DNA from: Desulfocapsa sulfexigens | Lineage (GTDB): Bacteria > Desulfobacterota > Desulfobulbia > Desulfobulbales > Desulfocapsaceae | Assembly (NCBI GenBank): GCA_015661935.1 | Contig: DQVD01000239.1 | Span: forward strand, 1-8,993 | Direction: 5' to 3' | DNA: 8,993 nucleotides | Shown here: positions 1-5,927 of the stretch, one piece after another | How positions within the stretch are numbered: position 1 is the first letter of the stretch | Layout of the letters: the number at the start of each line of letters is the position of its first letter | Notes under the pieces: model-generated | Database searches by the model: none | Told to the model about the DNA's origin: nothing | What the model saw: only the letters and a program-made list of their open reading frames with translations | Position numbers and translations under genes: made by a program

Positions 1-298
1 TATTCTGAGTAAAAGGGACGTGGATCACAACTTCTGTCTGTTTGTGAAGACTGCCGGCTTCAATTTTCTCCTTCCAGCTCTGCATGCAAATTACTACACC
101 CATTTGTTTTGTCAACAAAGGTGGTAAATTCACATTTCCAGGTTGAAGCGACCCCATCAGCAAATGCCGAGTTTAGCAAAACGCACTGTCGCAAAATCTT
201 TTTTTTATTTAAAACAGAATTAATCCGACACAGATGTTTATGCTGTCCGTCAGCATCCACGAATACACAATAATCAATCATTCCCATGGAGGAAAATC
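1..298. other. Leader region of the VWA gene, no supported gene
   Basis: I see no convincing gene here. Three frames stay open over the first 130 bases and none has a ribosome binding site. On the minus strand, an ATG at 85 opens a frame that reads MQSWKEKIEAGSLHK and runs off the left edge. It could be the start of a divergent gene, but it is too short to judge. A minus-strand TTGACA at 108-113, spaced 16 from TAATTT, resembles a sigma-70 promoter, but it would place the transcript start almost on that ATG. A T-run lies at about 199-208. A small hairpin (ATGCTG 240-245 with CAGCAT 251-256) lies in the probable leader of the VWA gene. No plus-strand promoter for the VWA gene was clear. Confidence 0.4.
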
Positions 299-2119
299 AT
301 GAAACGAACAGGAATAACAATTAGCCTTATAACTCTTTGTCTACTAGCCCTTGGAACTCAACTTAGCTACACAACCCAAATTGTTGAGGAAGAAGAAAAA
401 GATACAATTGACGATTGGGAATATGTCTTTGAAACAGAGGAAAGAGAGACTTTCTTTGCACAAAAAGGACGGACAAACACTCTCGCAGCCGCCGTTCCAA
501 AGATGCAGGTCATGGCAGAATCCATGAGGATGAGTGCTGCCCCAAGTCCCGTTGCCGACAGCCTCGGTTTTTCAGTTGGTGGTGCCAAGGATGCGGATAA
601 TTTTTTCCAGAACCTTGAACAGGGCTATCTGCCACGCTACTCATCTCTCACCTATGAAGGGCTCTTTTATGATTACACCTTCGATACCGGGCAACAGGAG
701 ACATGTGAAAACCTCTTCTGCCCATCATATGCGCGTGGAGTCAGCAGGGATCTCTTTTCCGGAGAAACTGATTATTACCTCTCTGTAGGATTAAATTCCG
801 GACTTACAGAGGAGAGTTTTCAACGAAAGAAACTCAATCTTGTGGTGGTGCTTGATATTTCCGGCTCCATGTCTTCTCCCTTTAACTCCTATTATTACGA
901 TACGAACGGGAAAAAGAATTACCAGAGAGAAGAACAACCCAAAAGTAAAATGGAAATTGCTAACCAGGCCATTGTCAACATGCTTGCTCATCTGCACACA
1001 ACTGATCGGTTTTCCATGGTACTTTTTGACGACCAGGGATACAGAGCCAAACCTTTGCGAAAGGTCGGATTAACTGATATGGAGGCCATCTCCGGCCATA
1101 TCCTTGACTTGCAGCCTCGTGGCGGAACAAATATGGGAGCCGGACTGAGGAAAGGTATTGAACAGTTTTCATCCATCGACAGTTCCCTGAAAAATCCGAA
1201 TATTTATGAAAATCGTATTATCTTTCTGACCGATGCCATGCCAAACCGGGGCGAACTCAGCAAAGGCGGGCTGTTCAGCATGGTTAAAGATGCCGCAAAA
1301 TCCAATATTTTCACAAGCTTCATCGGGATAGGAGTCGATTTCAATCCCGATCTTGTTGAATATATAACCAAGACCAGAGGAGCCAATTACTATGCAGTAC
1401 ATTCCAATGAGGATTTCAGGAAGCGCCTGGATGAGGAATTTGATTTTATGGTTACCCCGCTGGTATTTAACCTGGAACTGAAACTTTCCAGCAATGACTA
1501 TGAAATTGTCGGAGTTTTTGGTTCTCCTGAAGCGGATCTTGCCACTGGACAGATGCTGAAAATCAATACTCTTTTTCCCAGTAGTACAGAAGAGGAAGAA
1601 GTGCGAGGAGGAGTTGTTCTTGTAAAATTGAAAAAAACAGGCCATTCAAATGGCCCAATCCACTTAAATGTGTCCTATGATGATCGAAGTGGACAAACCC
1701 ATAGCAGCAGCAATACTGTTCAATTTAATCCAAATACTCTACATTGGGACAACAAAGGCATTCAAAAAGCGGTTTTACTAAGCGAGTATGTTTCACTTCT
1801 TAAAAACTGGCTGATTGATAGTAGAAAAGGCTGTAATGATACAGTGGTAAAACCATTCCCATGCTTTCCATATTACAGAAAAGGTCTGATCAATCCTGAT
1901 TCCCGTCCGGAACGAATAGAGATGAAAACCTGGGAACAACGCTCCTGTCCTCTTGAAGTCTCCGATGGATACCAAAAGCTGTTCTCCATTTTTTCAACCC
2001 ATTTTGCTACTGAAATGTCGATTTTGAATGATTCGACTTTAGGGAAAGAGATGGAAGTTTTGGATCATTTGAAAGGAAAAACCAACGGGAAGAAAATGGA
2101 CGATTGGAGAGTACAATAA
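299..2119 (+). CDS. Secreted von Willebrand factor type A (VWA) domain protein, YfbK-like
   Basis: This 606-residue protein is probably exported. Residues 1 to about 24 form a signal peptide (MKR, then a hydrophobic core). I see no convincing lipobox: the Cys at 14 is preceded by Leu. Residues 30-52 are strongly acidic. About 98-170 resembles the region that precedes the VWA domain in YfbK-type proteins. The VWA domain spans about 178-375 and has a complete metal-ion-dependent adhesion site: DISGS (D186, S188, S190), T277 in GGTN, and D312 in LTDAMPN. It can therefore be expected to bind a divalent cation and a protein ligand. The C-terminal part is beta-rich and then helical. Five cysteines in the exported part (C136, C141, C512, C522, C550) could form disulfides. 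The start is fixed by GGAGG at 288-292, six bases before ATG. A terminator follows and no partner gene adjoins, so the ligand and role are unknown. The 'calcium-activated chloride channel' label often given to this family should not be taken literally. Confidence 0.85.
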   Translation: MKRTGITISLITLCLLALGTQLSYTTQIVEEEEKDTIDDWEYVFETEERETFFAQKGRTNTLAAAVPKMQVMAESMRMSAAPSPVADSLGFSVGGAKDADNFFQNLEQGYLPRYSSLTYEGLFYDYTFDTGQQETCENLFCPSYARGVSRDLFSGETDYYLSVGLNSGLTEESFQRKKLNLVVVLDISGSMSSPFNSYYYDTNGKKNYQREEQPKSKMEIANQAIVNMLAHLHTTDRFSMVLFDDQGYRAKPLRKVGLTDMEAISGHILDLQPRGGTNMGAGLRKGIEQFSSIDSSLKNPNIYENRIIFLTDAMPNRGELSKGGLFSMVKDAAKSNIFTSFIGIGVDFNPDLVEYITKTRGANYYAVHSNEDFRKRLDEEFDFMVTPLVFNLELKLSSNDYEIVGVFGSPEADLATGQMLKINTLFPSSTEEEEVRGGVVLVKLKKTGHSNGPIHLNVSYDDRSGQTHSSSNTVQFNPNTLHWDNKGIQKAVLLSEYVSLLKNWLIDSRKGCNDTVVKPFPCFPYYRKGLINPDSRPERIEMKTWEQRSCPLEVSDGYQKLFSIFSTHFATEMSILNDSTLGKEMEVLDHLKGKTNGKKMDDWRVQ

Positions 2120-2170
2120 TTGCAGCTGCCCATACTGCCCCTGCTACGTGTGTTAAACACAGTAATTCAG

Positions 2171-2200
2171 AAAAGCCATCTCGTTTGAGGTGGTTTTTTT
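2171..2200 (+). terminator. Intrinsic terminator after the VWA gene
   Basis: The stem CCATCTC (2176-2182) pairs with GAGGTGG (2187-2193) with one G-U pair and a four-base GTTT loop, and a run of seven T follows. An A-run before the stem can pair with the T-run. It lies about 50 bases after the VWA stop codon and separates that gene from the downstream HMA-like gene. The sequence between the stop codon and the hairpin holds nothing I recognise. Confidence 0.8.
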
Positions 2201-2309
2201 GGGGGAGGAATAGATTCCAGGAAACATTCAGAGTTGAGGAGAAAATAACCTGGCTTTTTATCCTGCAAAAAACACTCTTAAAGATAACACAATTAATCTA
2301 CATTTTTTC

Positions 2310-2323
2310 AGGGAGTTCCTATG
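2310..2323 (+). promoter_or_regulatory. Ribosome binding site and ATG that set the start of the HMA-like gene
   Basis: AGGGAG at 2310-2315 lies five bases before ATG 2321. This ATG is in frame with the HMA-like reading frame, but the frame is closed by TGA at 2330-2332. The internal ATG at 2420 has only GAGG two bases upstream, too close to work well. The site therefore argues that the original gene began at 2321. Confidence 0.6.
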
Positions 2324-2611
2324 AACACCTGATTACCAGTTATTCTCACACTCTATTTTCTTTTAACAGCAAGAAATGGTTTCGCAACCATACATACCCT
2401 GACATTCGATGTCGAGGGCATGGGCGGAGGCGATAGTGAAACAAGGGTAAGTCTTATCCTCGATCAATATAAAACTATCTCAGATTATTCCACGGGTACT
2501 GATGCGGAAAGTGCGACCATAACTTTCAATGATCAAAAACCTGATATGAAAGCACTGAAGGAGGAATTACACAAGGAAGGTTTTCAAACAGACGGTTTGC
2601 AGTTACGTTAA
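2321..2611 (+). pseudogene. Exported heavy-metal-associated (HMA)-like small protein with in-frame TGA at codon 4
   Basis: From ATG 2321 the frame reads M-N-T-TGA, then LPVILTLYFLLTARNGFA, then an HMA-like domain that begins TIHTLTFDVEGM and ends DGLQLR. If codon 4 were an amino acid (a CGA to TGA change would restore Arg), the product would be 96 residues: a basic n-region, a hydrophobic core, a cleavage site near GFA, and one ferredoxin-like HMA domain in the periplasm. The first beta strand and the VEGM turn match HMA proteins, but the usual metal motif GMxCxxC is replaced by GMGGGDS and no Cys remains in the domain. Starting at ATG 2420 (63 residues) would remove both the export signal and the first beta strand, so it is not a good alternative. 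I see no hairpin just after the TGA like a bacterial selenocysteine insertion element, so a nonsense mutation or a sequence error is more likely than recoding. The downstream frame is intact, which suggests recent loss. Confidence 0.55.
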
Positions 2612-2635
2612 GATAACCCGAATCCTGCAAGTGGT

Positions 2636-2724
2636 CACAGGTGCCGCATTTCGTCCGGTTTCTTCTGTCCGCAATATTTTTTTCTATGCGGATGGAAGAA
2701 ACCGGACGAAAAGTAGTGCCTGTG
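2636..2724. repeat. Long palindromic repeat, copy 1 (89 bp)
   Basis: The arms 2649-2673 and 2687-2711 pair over 25 bases with no mismatch if two G-U pairs are allowed, around a 13-base T-rich loop. Pairing resumes at the ends, where CACAGG (2636-2641) pairs with CCTGTG (2719-2724). It fills most of the gap between the converging HMA-like and DAHP synthase genes and begins only 10 bases past the stop codon of the latter. Neither side has a T-run after the stem, so it is not a textbook intrinsic terminator, though it could block read-through or protect 3' ends. It resembles the element at 4745-4836 in both arms. Confidence 0.85.
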
Positions 2725-2733
2725 GCTGCTTGC

Positions 2734-4083
2734 CTAACTTCGTATCATTTCTGCTATTTGAAAGGCCACTTCTAAACTCTGTTCTGCATTCAGACGTGGA
2801 TCACAGGTCGTGAGATAGTTATTCATCAACTCTTCATCAACGATATTTCTGGCACCCCCCGTACACTCAGTGACATTATCACCAGTCATCTCCAGATGAA
2901 TACCGCCGGGGATAGTTCCTTCTGCCCAGTGATTCTCAAAAAAGCAGGTTATTTCAGAGAGTATATCATTGAAGTTTCTGGTTTTATGACCGCTTTTTGC
3001 CGTATAAGTATTGGCATGCATGGGATCACAATTCCAGACAATATTATAGCCCTCGCGCTTGGCTTCACGGAGAAGTGGCGGTAAACCTTTTTCAATATTT
3101 TTCATACCCAGACGAGTTATCAGGGTTAAGCGTCCAGCTTCATTCTCGGGATTTAAAGCATCGATAAGCTTTTTCACATTATCAAGATCATAGTCCGGCC
3201 CGATCTTCACACCGATTGGATTATTCACTCCACGCAAAAACTCCACATGTGCACCATCTACCTGCCGGGTTCTCTCACCGATCCAAAGCATATGAGCAGA
3301 ACAGTCATACCAGCCTCCCCCGGTCGAGTCTTCACGGGTAAGGGCTGTCTCATATCCAAGTAATAATGCCTCATGGGAAGTGAAAAACTGCGCCTGTTTC
3401 ATCTCGGGACTATTCGGGTTAATACCAATGGTCTCCATAAACTGCAGAGCCTGGTGGATTTGCTTACCCAGTCTTTCATAACTGCGTCCCATGGGGGATT
3501 GTCTAACAAATTCCTGATTCCAGGCAGATACCCTGTGTAAGGCAGCATAGCCTCCACGGGTAAAGGCACGAAGCAGATTCAGAGTTGAGGCAGCCATATA
3601 GTATCCCTCAAGCATTCGCTTAGGATCAGGAATACGAGCATCTGCATCGGGTTCCGAGCTGTTCACCATATCGCCCCGATAGGACATAAGTTCAACACCA
3701 TCCACCATTTCTGTATCAGCAGAGCGGGGTTTGGCAAACTGCCCGGCAATACGACCAAGCTTGATAACAGGTTTACCACCGGCATAGGTCAAAACAACTG
3801 CCATCTGCAGCAGAACTTTTAGTTTCTCACGAATACTCGGAGCTGTGACCTGGGAGAAAGCTTCGGAACAATCACCACCCTGAACAAGAAAGGCATCTCC
3901 TTTCACGGCTTTAGCGAGCAGGGCCTTCAGATCTCTAATTTCGCCGGCAAAAACCAAGGGAGGCAGAGTGGAAAGCCGTTCAACCACAGCATCATGTGCT
4001 GCCATATCGGGCCACTTTGGCTGCTGTAGGGCAGTAAAATTCTGCCAGCTTGTTTTAGTCCAATTATTCTGTTCGGTTCCCAT
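2734..4083 (-). CDS. 3-deoxy-7-phosphoheptulonate (DAHP) synthase, class II
   Basis: This cytoplasmic enzyme condenses phosphoenolpyruvate with erythrose 4-phosphate to give DAHP, the first step of the shikimate pathway to Phe, Tyr, Trp and folate. The 449-residue protein is full length for the class II (plant and Mycobacterium type) family. The metal ligands known from the M. tuberculosis enzyme are all present by motif: C72 in GGDCSE, H356 in CDPMHANT, E398 in HLEMTG and D428 in CDPRLN. Phosphoenolpyruvate-site residues also match: R111 in LGRIAGQ, E270-R271 in GERTR, K293 in GVKIG and R324 in ITRLG. The start is ATG 4083 with a weak purine-rich AGAGAAAG upstream. The gene lies 38 bases after the HsdR-N-like gene on the same strand, so co-transcription is likely. 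No leader peptide or attenuator was seen in that short gap. No other shikimate gene is in the window. The family call is firm. Feedback control by aromatic amino acids cannot be judged from sequence alone. Confidence 0.97.
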   Translation of the reverse strand: MGTEQNNWTKTSWQNFTALQQPKWPDMAAHDAVVERLSTLPPLVFAGEIRDLKALLAKAVKGDAFLVQGGDCSEAFSQVTAPSIREKLKVLLQMAVVLTYAGGKPVIKLGRIAGQFAKPRSADTEMVDGVELMSYRGDMVNSSEPDADARIPDPKRMLEGYYMAASTLNLLRAFTRGGYAALHRVSAWNQEFVRQSPMGRSYERLGKQIHQALQFMETIGINPNSPEMKQAQFFTSHEALLLGYETALTREDSTGGGWYDCSAHMLWIGERTRQVDGAHVEFLRGVNNPIGVKIGPDYDLDNVKKLIDALNPENEAGRLTLITRLGMKNIEKGLPPLLREAKREGYNIVWNCDPMHANTYTAKSGHKTRNFNDILSEITCFFENHWAEGTIPGGIHLEMTGDNVTECTGGARNIVDEELMNNYLTTCDPRLNAEQSLEVAFQIAEMIRS

Positions 4084-4121
4084 GGTCTTTCTCTCTATTT
4101 AATATTATTTTATCACAATTG

Positions 4122-4700
4122 TTAAATACTTCGGCAGCAGATCTCCACATCAAAAGCATTCAAAATCCGCATTTCACCTTCTCTCTTCTTTCCTTCTGCA
4201 GGGAGACGAAACTCCAACTCCTCAAACATCTCCTGTGCACGGGTACGCGATGGGATAGCCTCCATTCCAATGGCCAAGACTTCTCCTGTTGCAGTATCAA
4301 GCAACTCAGCATCGCGCCCATTGGTTACCACCGCCAAAGGAATTTGGTATTCTTTTTCAAGGATTCTTGCCGCTGCAATGGCCGATCGTTCACGGCTTAC
4401 CAGCGAACCAGCACCATAACGGATAATAAGGAATTTCTTTCCAAACTCTTTCAAGCTAACAGCAAGCTCAATATTTGAACGGACAAAGCGGGTATTAAAA
4501 AGAGTTTCAATAAAACAGCGTGGCTGCAGATCTTCCTTTCCATAGCCCAGTTTTTCAACCATCATCCTGGCTAAATCCTGGCGAGTTCGTTCATCATCGG
4601 TATCAACAAGCTCTTCACCGGTGATATAATCATTCAGGGTGCCATACACGAAATGATGTGTTGGAACTTCATTCACAGCCATTTCTCCCAAAGTAACCAT
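4122..4700 (-). CDS. Stand-alone type I restriction HsdR N-terminal-like domain protein
   Basis: This 192-residue soluble protein resembles the N-terminal domain of type I restriction R subunits (HSDR_N_2 type), with no helicase or other domain attached. Features seen in order: DYITGEE and DERTRQDLARMMVEKLGYGKE (about 24-56), the beta strands RSNIELAVSLK (74-84) and FLIIRYGAGSL (90-100), then SRERSAIAAARIL (102-114) and the strand AVVTNGRDAELLDTATGEVL (123-142). In active nucleases of this fold the central strand carries an E-x-K pair. Here the aligned residues appear to be R94 and G96, and the upstream acid is E78, so catalysis is doubtful. From memory, similar KYGPGS-type versions occur in other Desulfobacterota, so the change is probably a family trait. 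The start is uncertain: ATG 4700 (AGGTG close upstream) or ATG 4682 (GGGAG close upstream). No HsdM or HsdS gene is nearby, so a role in restriction is not supported. It is followed after 38 bases by DAHP synthase. Confidence 0.8.
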   Translation of the reverse strand: MVTLGEMAVNEVPTHHFVYGTLNDYITGEELVDTDDERTRQDLARMMVEKLGYGKEDLQPRCFIETLFNTRFVRSNIELAVSLKEFGKKFLIIRYGAGSLVSRERSAIAAARILEKEYQIPLAVVTNGRDAELLDTATGEVLAIGMEAIPSRTRAQEMFEELEFRLPAEGKKREGEMRILNAFDVEICCRSI

Positions 4701-4744
4701 TCACCTAGCATAAATATTTGCAGTAGCCTCGAAACTGCAGTCAG

Positions 4745-4836
4745 TTACCAGTGCCTCATATTCGTCCGTTTGAGACTACGCCGTATATGAAGTTATATGT
4801 AAGCAGGCTCAAACGGACCAACATGAGTGCTGGTGA
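4745..4836. repeat. Long palindromic repeat, copy 2 (92 bp)
   Basis: An imperfect inverted repeat. ACCAG (4747-4751) pairs with CTGGT (4830-4834), CTCAT (4755-4759) with ATGAG (4823-4827), and GTCCGTTTGAG (4764-4774) pairs perfectly with CTCAAACGGAC (4808-4818). The centre is about 30 bases and AT-rich. It lies upstream of the HsdR-N-like gene. Its left arm matches copy 1 at 18 of 22 aligned positions with one gap (shared TGCC, CAT and TTCGTCCG). Its right arm matches at 17 of 24 ungapped positions (2701-2724 against 4812-4835). The two are therefore diverged members of one repeat family, of REP or MITE type. No transposase or clear target duplication was seen. Confidence 0.8.
4792..4821 (-). 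promoter_or_regulatory. Possible promoter inside palindromic repeat copy 2
   Basis: On the minus strand TTGGTC (4821-4816) is spaced 18 bases from TATAAC (4797-4792). It would start transcription near 4785, about 85 bases before the HsdR-N-like gene. The -35 lies in the repeat arm and the -10 in its centre. The -35 match is weak and promoters of this quality arise by chance, so this is a suggestion only. Confidence 0.3.
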
Positions 4837-4856
4837 ATGCTTACCTCACAAATAAG

Positions 4857-4886
4857 AATGCCCCTCCTGATACAAGGAAGGGCATT
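4857..4886 (-). terminator. Hairpin terminator after acsE
   Basis: Read on the minus strand, AATGCCCTTCC pairs with GGAGGGGCATT (10 of 11 pairs) around an eight-base loop, followed by the T-rich CTTATTTGT. It begins 24 bases after the acsE stop codon. The same hairpin lies well upstream of the HsdR-N-like gene, so it isolates the two transcripts. Confidence 0.7.
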
Positions 4887-4910
4887 ATCAGAACTTCTTC
4901 CTGTCAGATT

Positions 4911-5807
4911 TTATAGCTCAAGCCAGGACTCGGAGAACACAATCTGTCCGGAAAGTGCTTTGTAGGTCTTGTAGTGCTCAATGGCAGCACCTGAAAGAGT
5001 GGAAATACCCGGATCATCACCATCCATCATCGCATGAACCATATCCACATGTTCCTGACGCTCACCTTTGCAAATTGCCATAAGCTCTGCATCATAGGAA
5101 TTTACAATAGCAGTGGAAATACCATATTTCATAAGCATGATAAGATAGGTACGGTCAAGATACTTACGAAGATTTTCAGCAACACCATTGGAAACATTGG
5201 AAAGTCCAACGGTTGAACCGGAACCGGGCGCAATGTCCTGCAGCATTGCCATAAACTCAAGTCCTGAGGCAATCTGGTCAGCACCAAGAGTAATGGGAGT
5301 TCCGATTGGATCAAAAAGGATCTTCTCGTTGGGGATTCCGCCTTCATTCAGTGCCATCATCAAATCAACAGACATCGCCGCACGTTCAGCAGAGTCACGA
5401 GGCATTCCATCAGCTCCCCAAAGAAGAGCAATAACATCACATTTCATTTCAGCAGCGACAGGAATCATCTGTTTCATACGCTCAGGCTGAGCAGAAATGG
5501 AGTTCATCAAGGCCTGTTCTTTATTTTTTACAACTTTAAAACCAGCTGCCATTGCGTCCATATTGGTGGTATCAAGACAAAGTGGAGTATCAACAACTGC
5601 TTCAACAGTTTCAACAACCCATGGGAGAAGCTCGGTACCATCTTTACGGGCAGGTCCGATATTCAGATCGAGATAGGAAGCACCGGCATCAGTCTCTTCC
5701 TTAGCCATTTCCTGAACAGGCCCCTGAACACGATCCTTCATGGCACCGCCACTACGATTTCCCATGATATTGATACTTTCTGCGATTGCTTTAACAGTTT
5801 GACCCAT
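4911..5807 (-). CDS. acsE: Methyltetrahydrofolate:corrinoid protein methyltransferase (AcsE/MeTr type)
   Basis: The enzyme transfers the N5-methyl group of methyltetrahydrofolate to Co(I) of a corrinoid protein, or the reverse. In the Wood-Ljungdahl pathway the partner is the corrinoid iron-sulfur protein that feeds CO dehydrogenase/acetyl-CoA synthase. The 298-residue pterin-binding TIM barrel aligns by eye with the 262-residue Moorella enzyme: ESIN at 10-13, DLNIGP at 47-52, D79 in LCLDTTN, N102 in MNSIS, D166 in FDPIG and N204 in GLSNVSNG. Compared with Moorella (recalled, not aligned by software) it carries an extra segment of roughly 25-30 residues near 247-275 before the final strand. 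The start ATG 5807 is fixed by AAGGAG at 5814-5819, six bases upstream. RACo lies 120 bases upstream on the same strand, which supports a corrinoid role. The partner protein is outside the window, so a demethylation or glycine-betaine type pathway is a possible alternative to acetyl-CoA synthesis. It has its own candidate promoter and a terminator. Confidence 0.92.
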   Translation of the reverse strand: MGQTVKAIAESINIMGNRSGGAMKDRVQGPVQEMAKEETDAGASYLDLNIGPARKDGTELLPWVVETVEAVVDTPLCLDTTNMDAMAAGFKVVKNKEQALMNSISAQPERMKQMIPVAAEMKCDVIALLWGADGMPRDSAERAAMSVDLMMALNEGGIPNEKILFDPIGTPITLGADQIASGLEFMAMLQDIAPGSGSTVGLSNVSNGVAENLRKYLDRTYLIMLMKYGISTAIVNSYDAELMAICKGERQEHVDMVHAMMDGDDPGISTLSGAAIEHYKTYKALSGQIVFSESWLEL

Positions 5808-5872
5808 TGTATTCTCCTTAAGTCTCTAAAATAGTTTTTTTGTTCACCCTTATTTAATTACACAAGAGTTTT

Positions 5873-5901
5873 AATTTAATCGGTTTTTAACTTTCTGTCA
5901 A
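5873..5901 (-). promoter_or_regulatory. Candidate sigma-70 promoter for acsE
   Basis: On the minus strand TTGACA (5901-5896), a perfect -35, is spaced 17 bases from TAATTA-like TAAATT (5878-5873). It lies between RACo and acsE and would give a leader of about 60 bases ending in the strong AAGGAG site. It implies that acsE can be transcribed apart from RACo, and at higher level. The surrounding 5808-5927 gap is AT-rich and holds no clear terminator for RACo. Confidence 0.55.
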
Positions 5902-5927
5902 TTCTGAGCAGGCCTCCAGCACCGACA

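Noticed and set aside
60..287. 75-codon minus-strand open frame opposite the VWA leader
   Set aside because: It has no ribosome binding site (a pyrimidine-rich TTTCCTCC precedes the ATG), resembles no family I know, and overlaps the leader and poly-T stretch of the VWA gene.
2330..2375. Selenocysteine insertion element after the TGA
   Set aside because: The 40 bases after the TGA are AT-rich, with no stable stem or small G/U-containing apical loop that I could find by eye. A folding program would be needed to exclude it fully.
2104..2436. 110-codon plus-strand frame spanning the VWA end, terminator and HMA-like start
   Set aside because: It runs through an intrinsic terminator and across the ribosome binding site of the next gene in a different frame. 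Its composition is not protein-like.
2420..2611. HMA-like gene starting at the internal ATG 2420 (63 residues)
   Set aside because: This start would cut off the first beta strand and the signal peptide, and its only Shine-Dalgarno-like sequence is two bases away. The frame upstream is clearly coding-like back to the TGA.
4122..4700. Part of a restriction-modification or anti-phage system
   Set aside because: No methylase, specificity subunit, helicase or toxin-like gene lies nearby, and the nuclease site looks inactive. The neighbours are metabolic genes.
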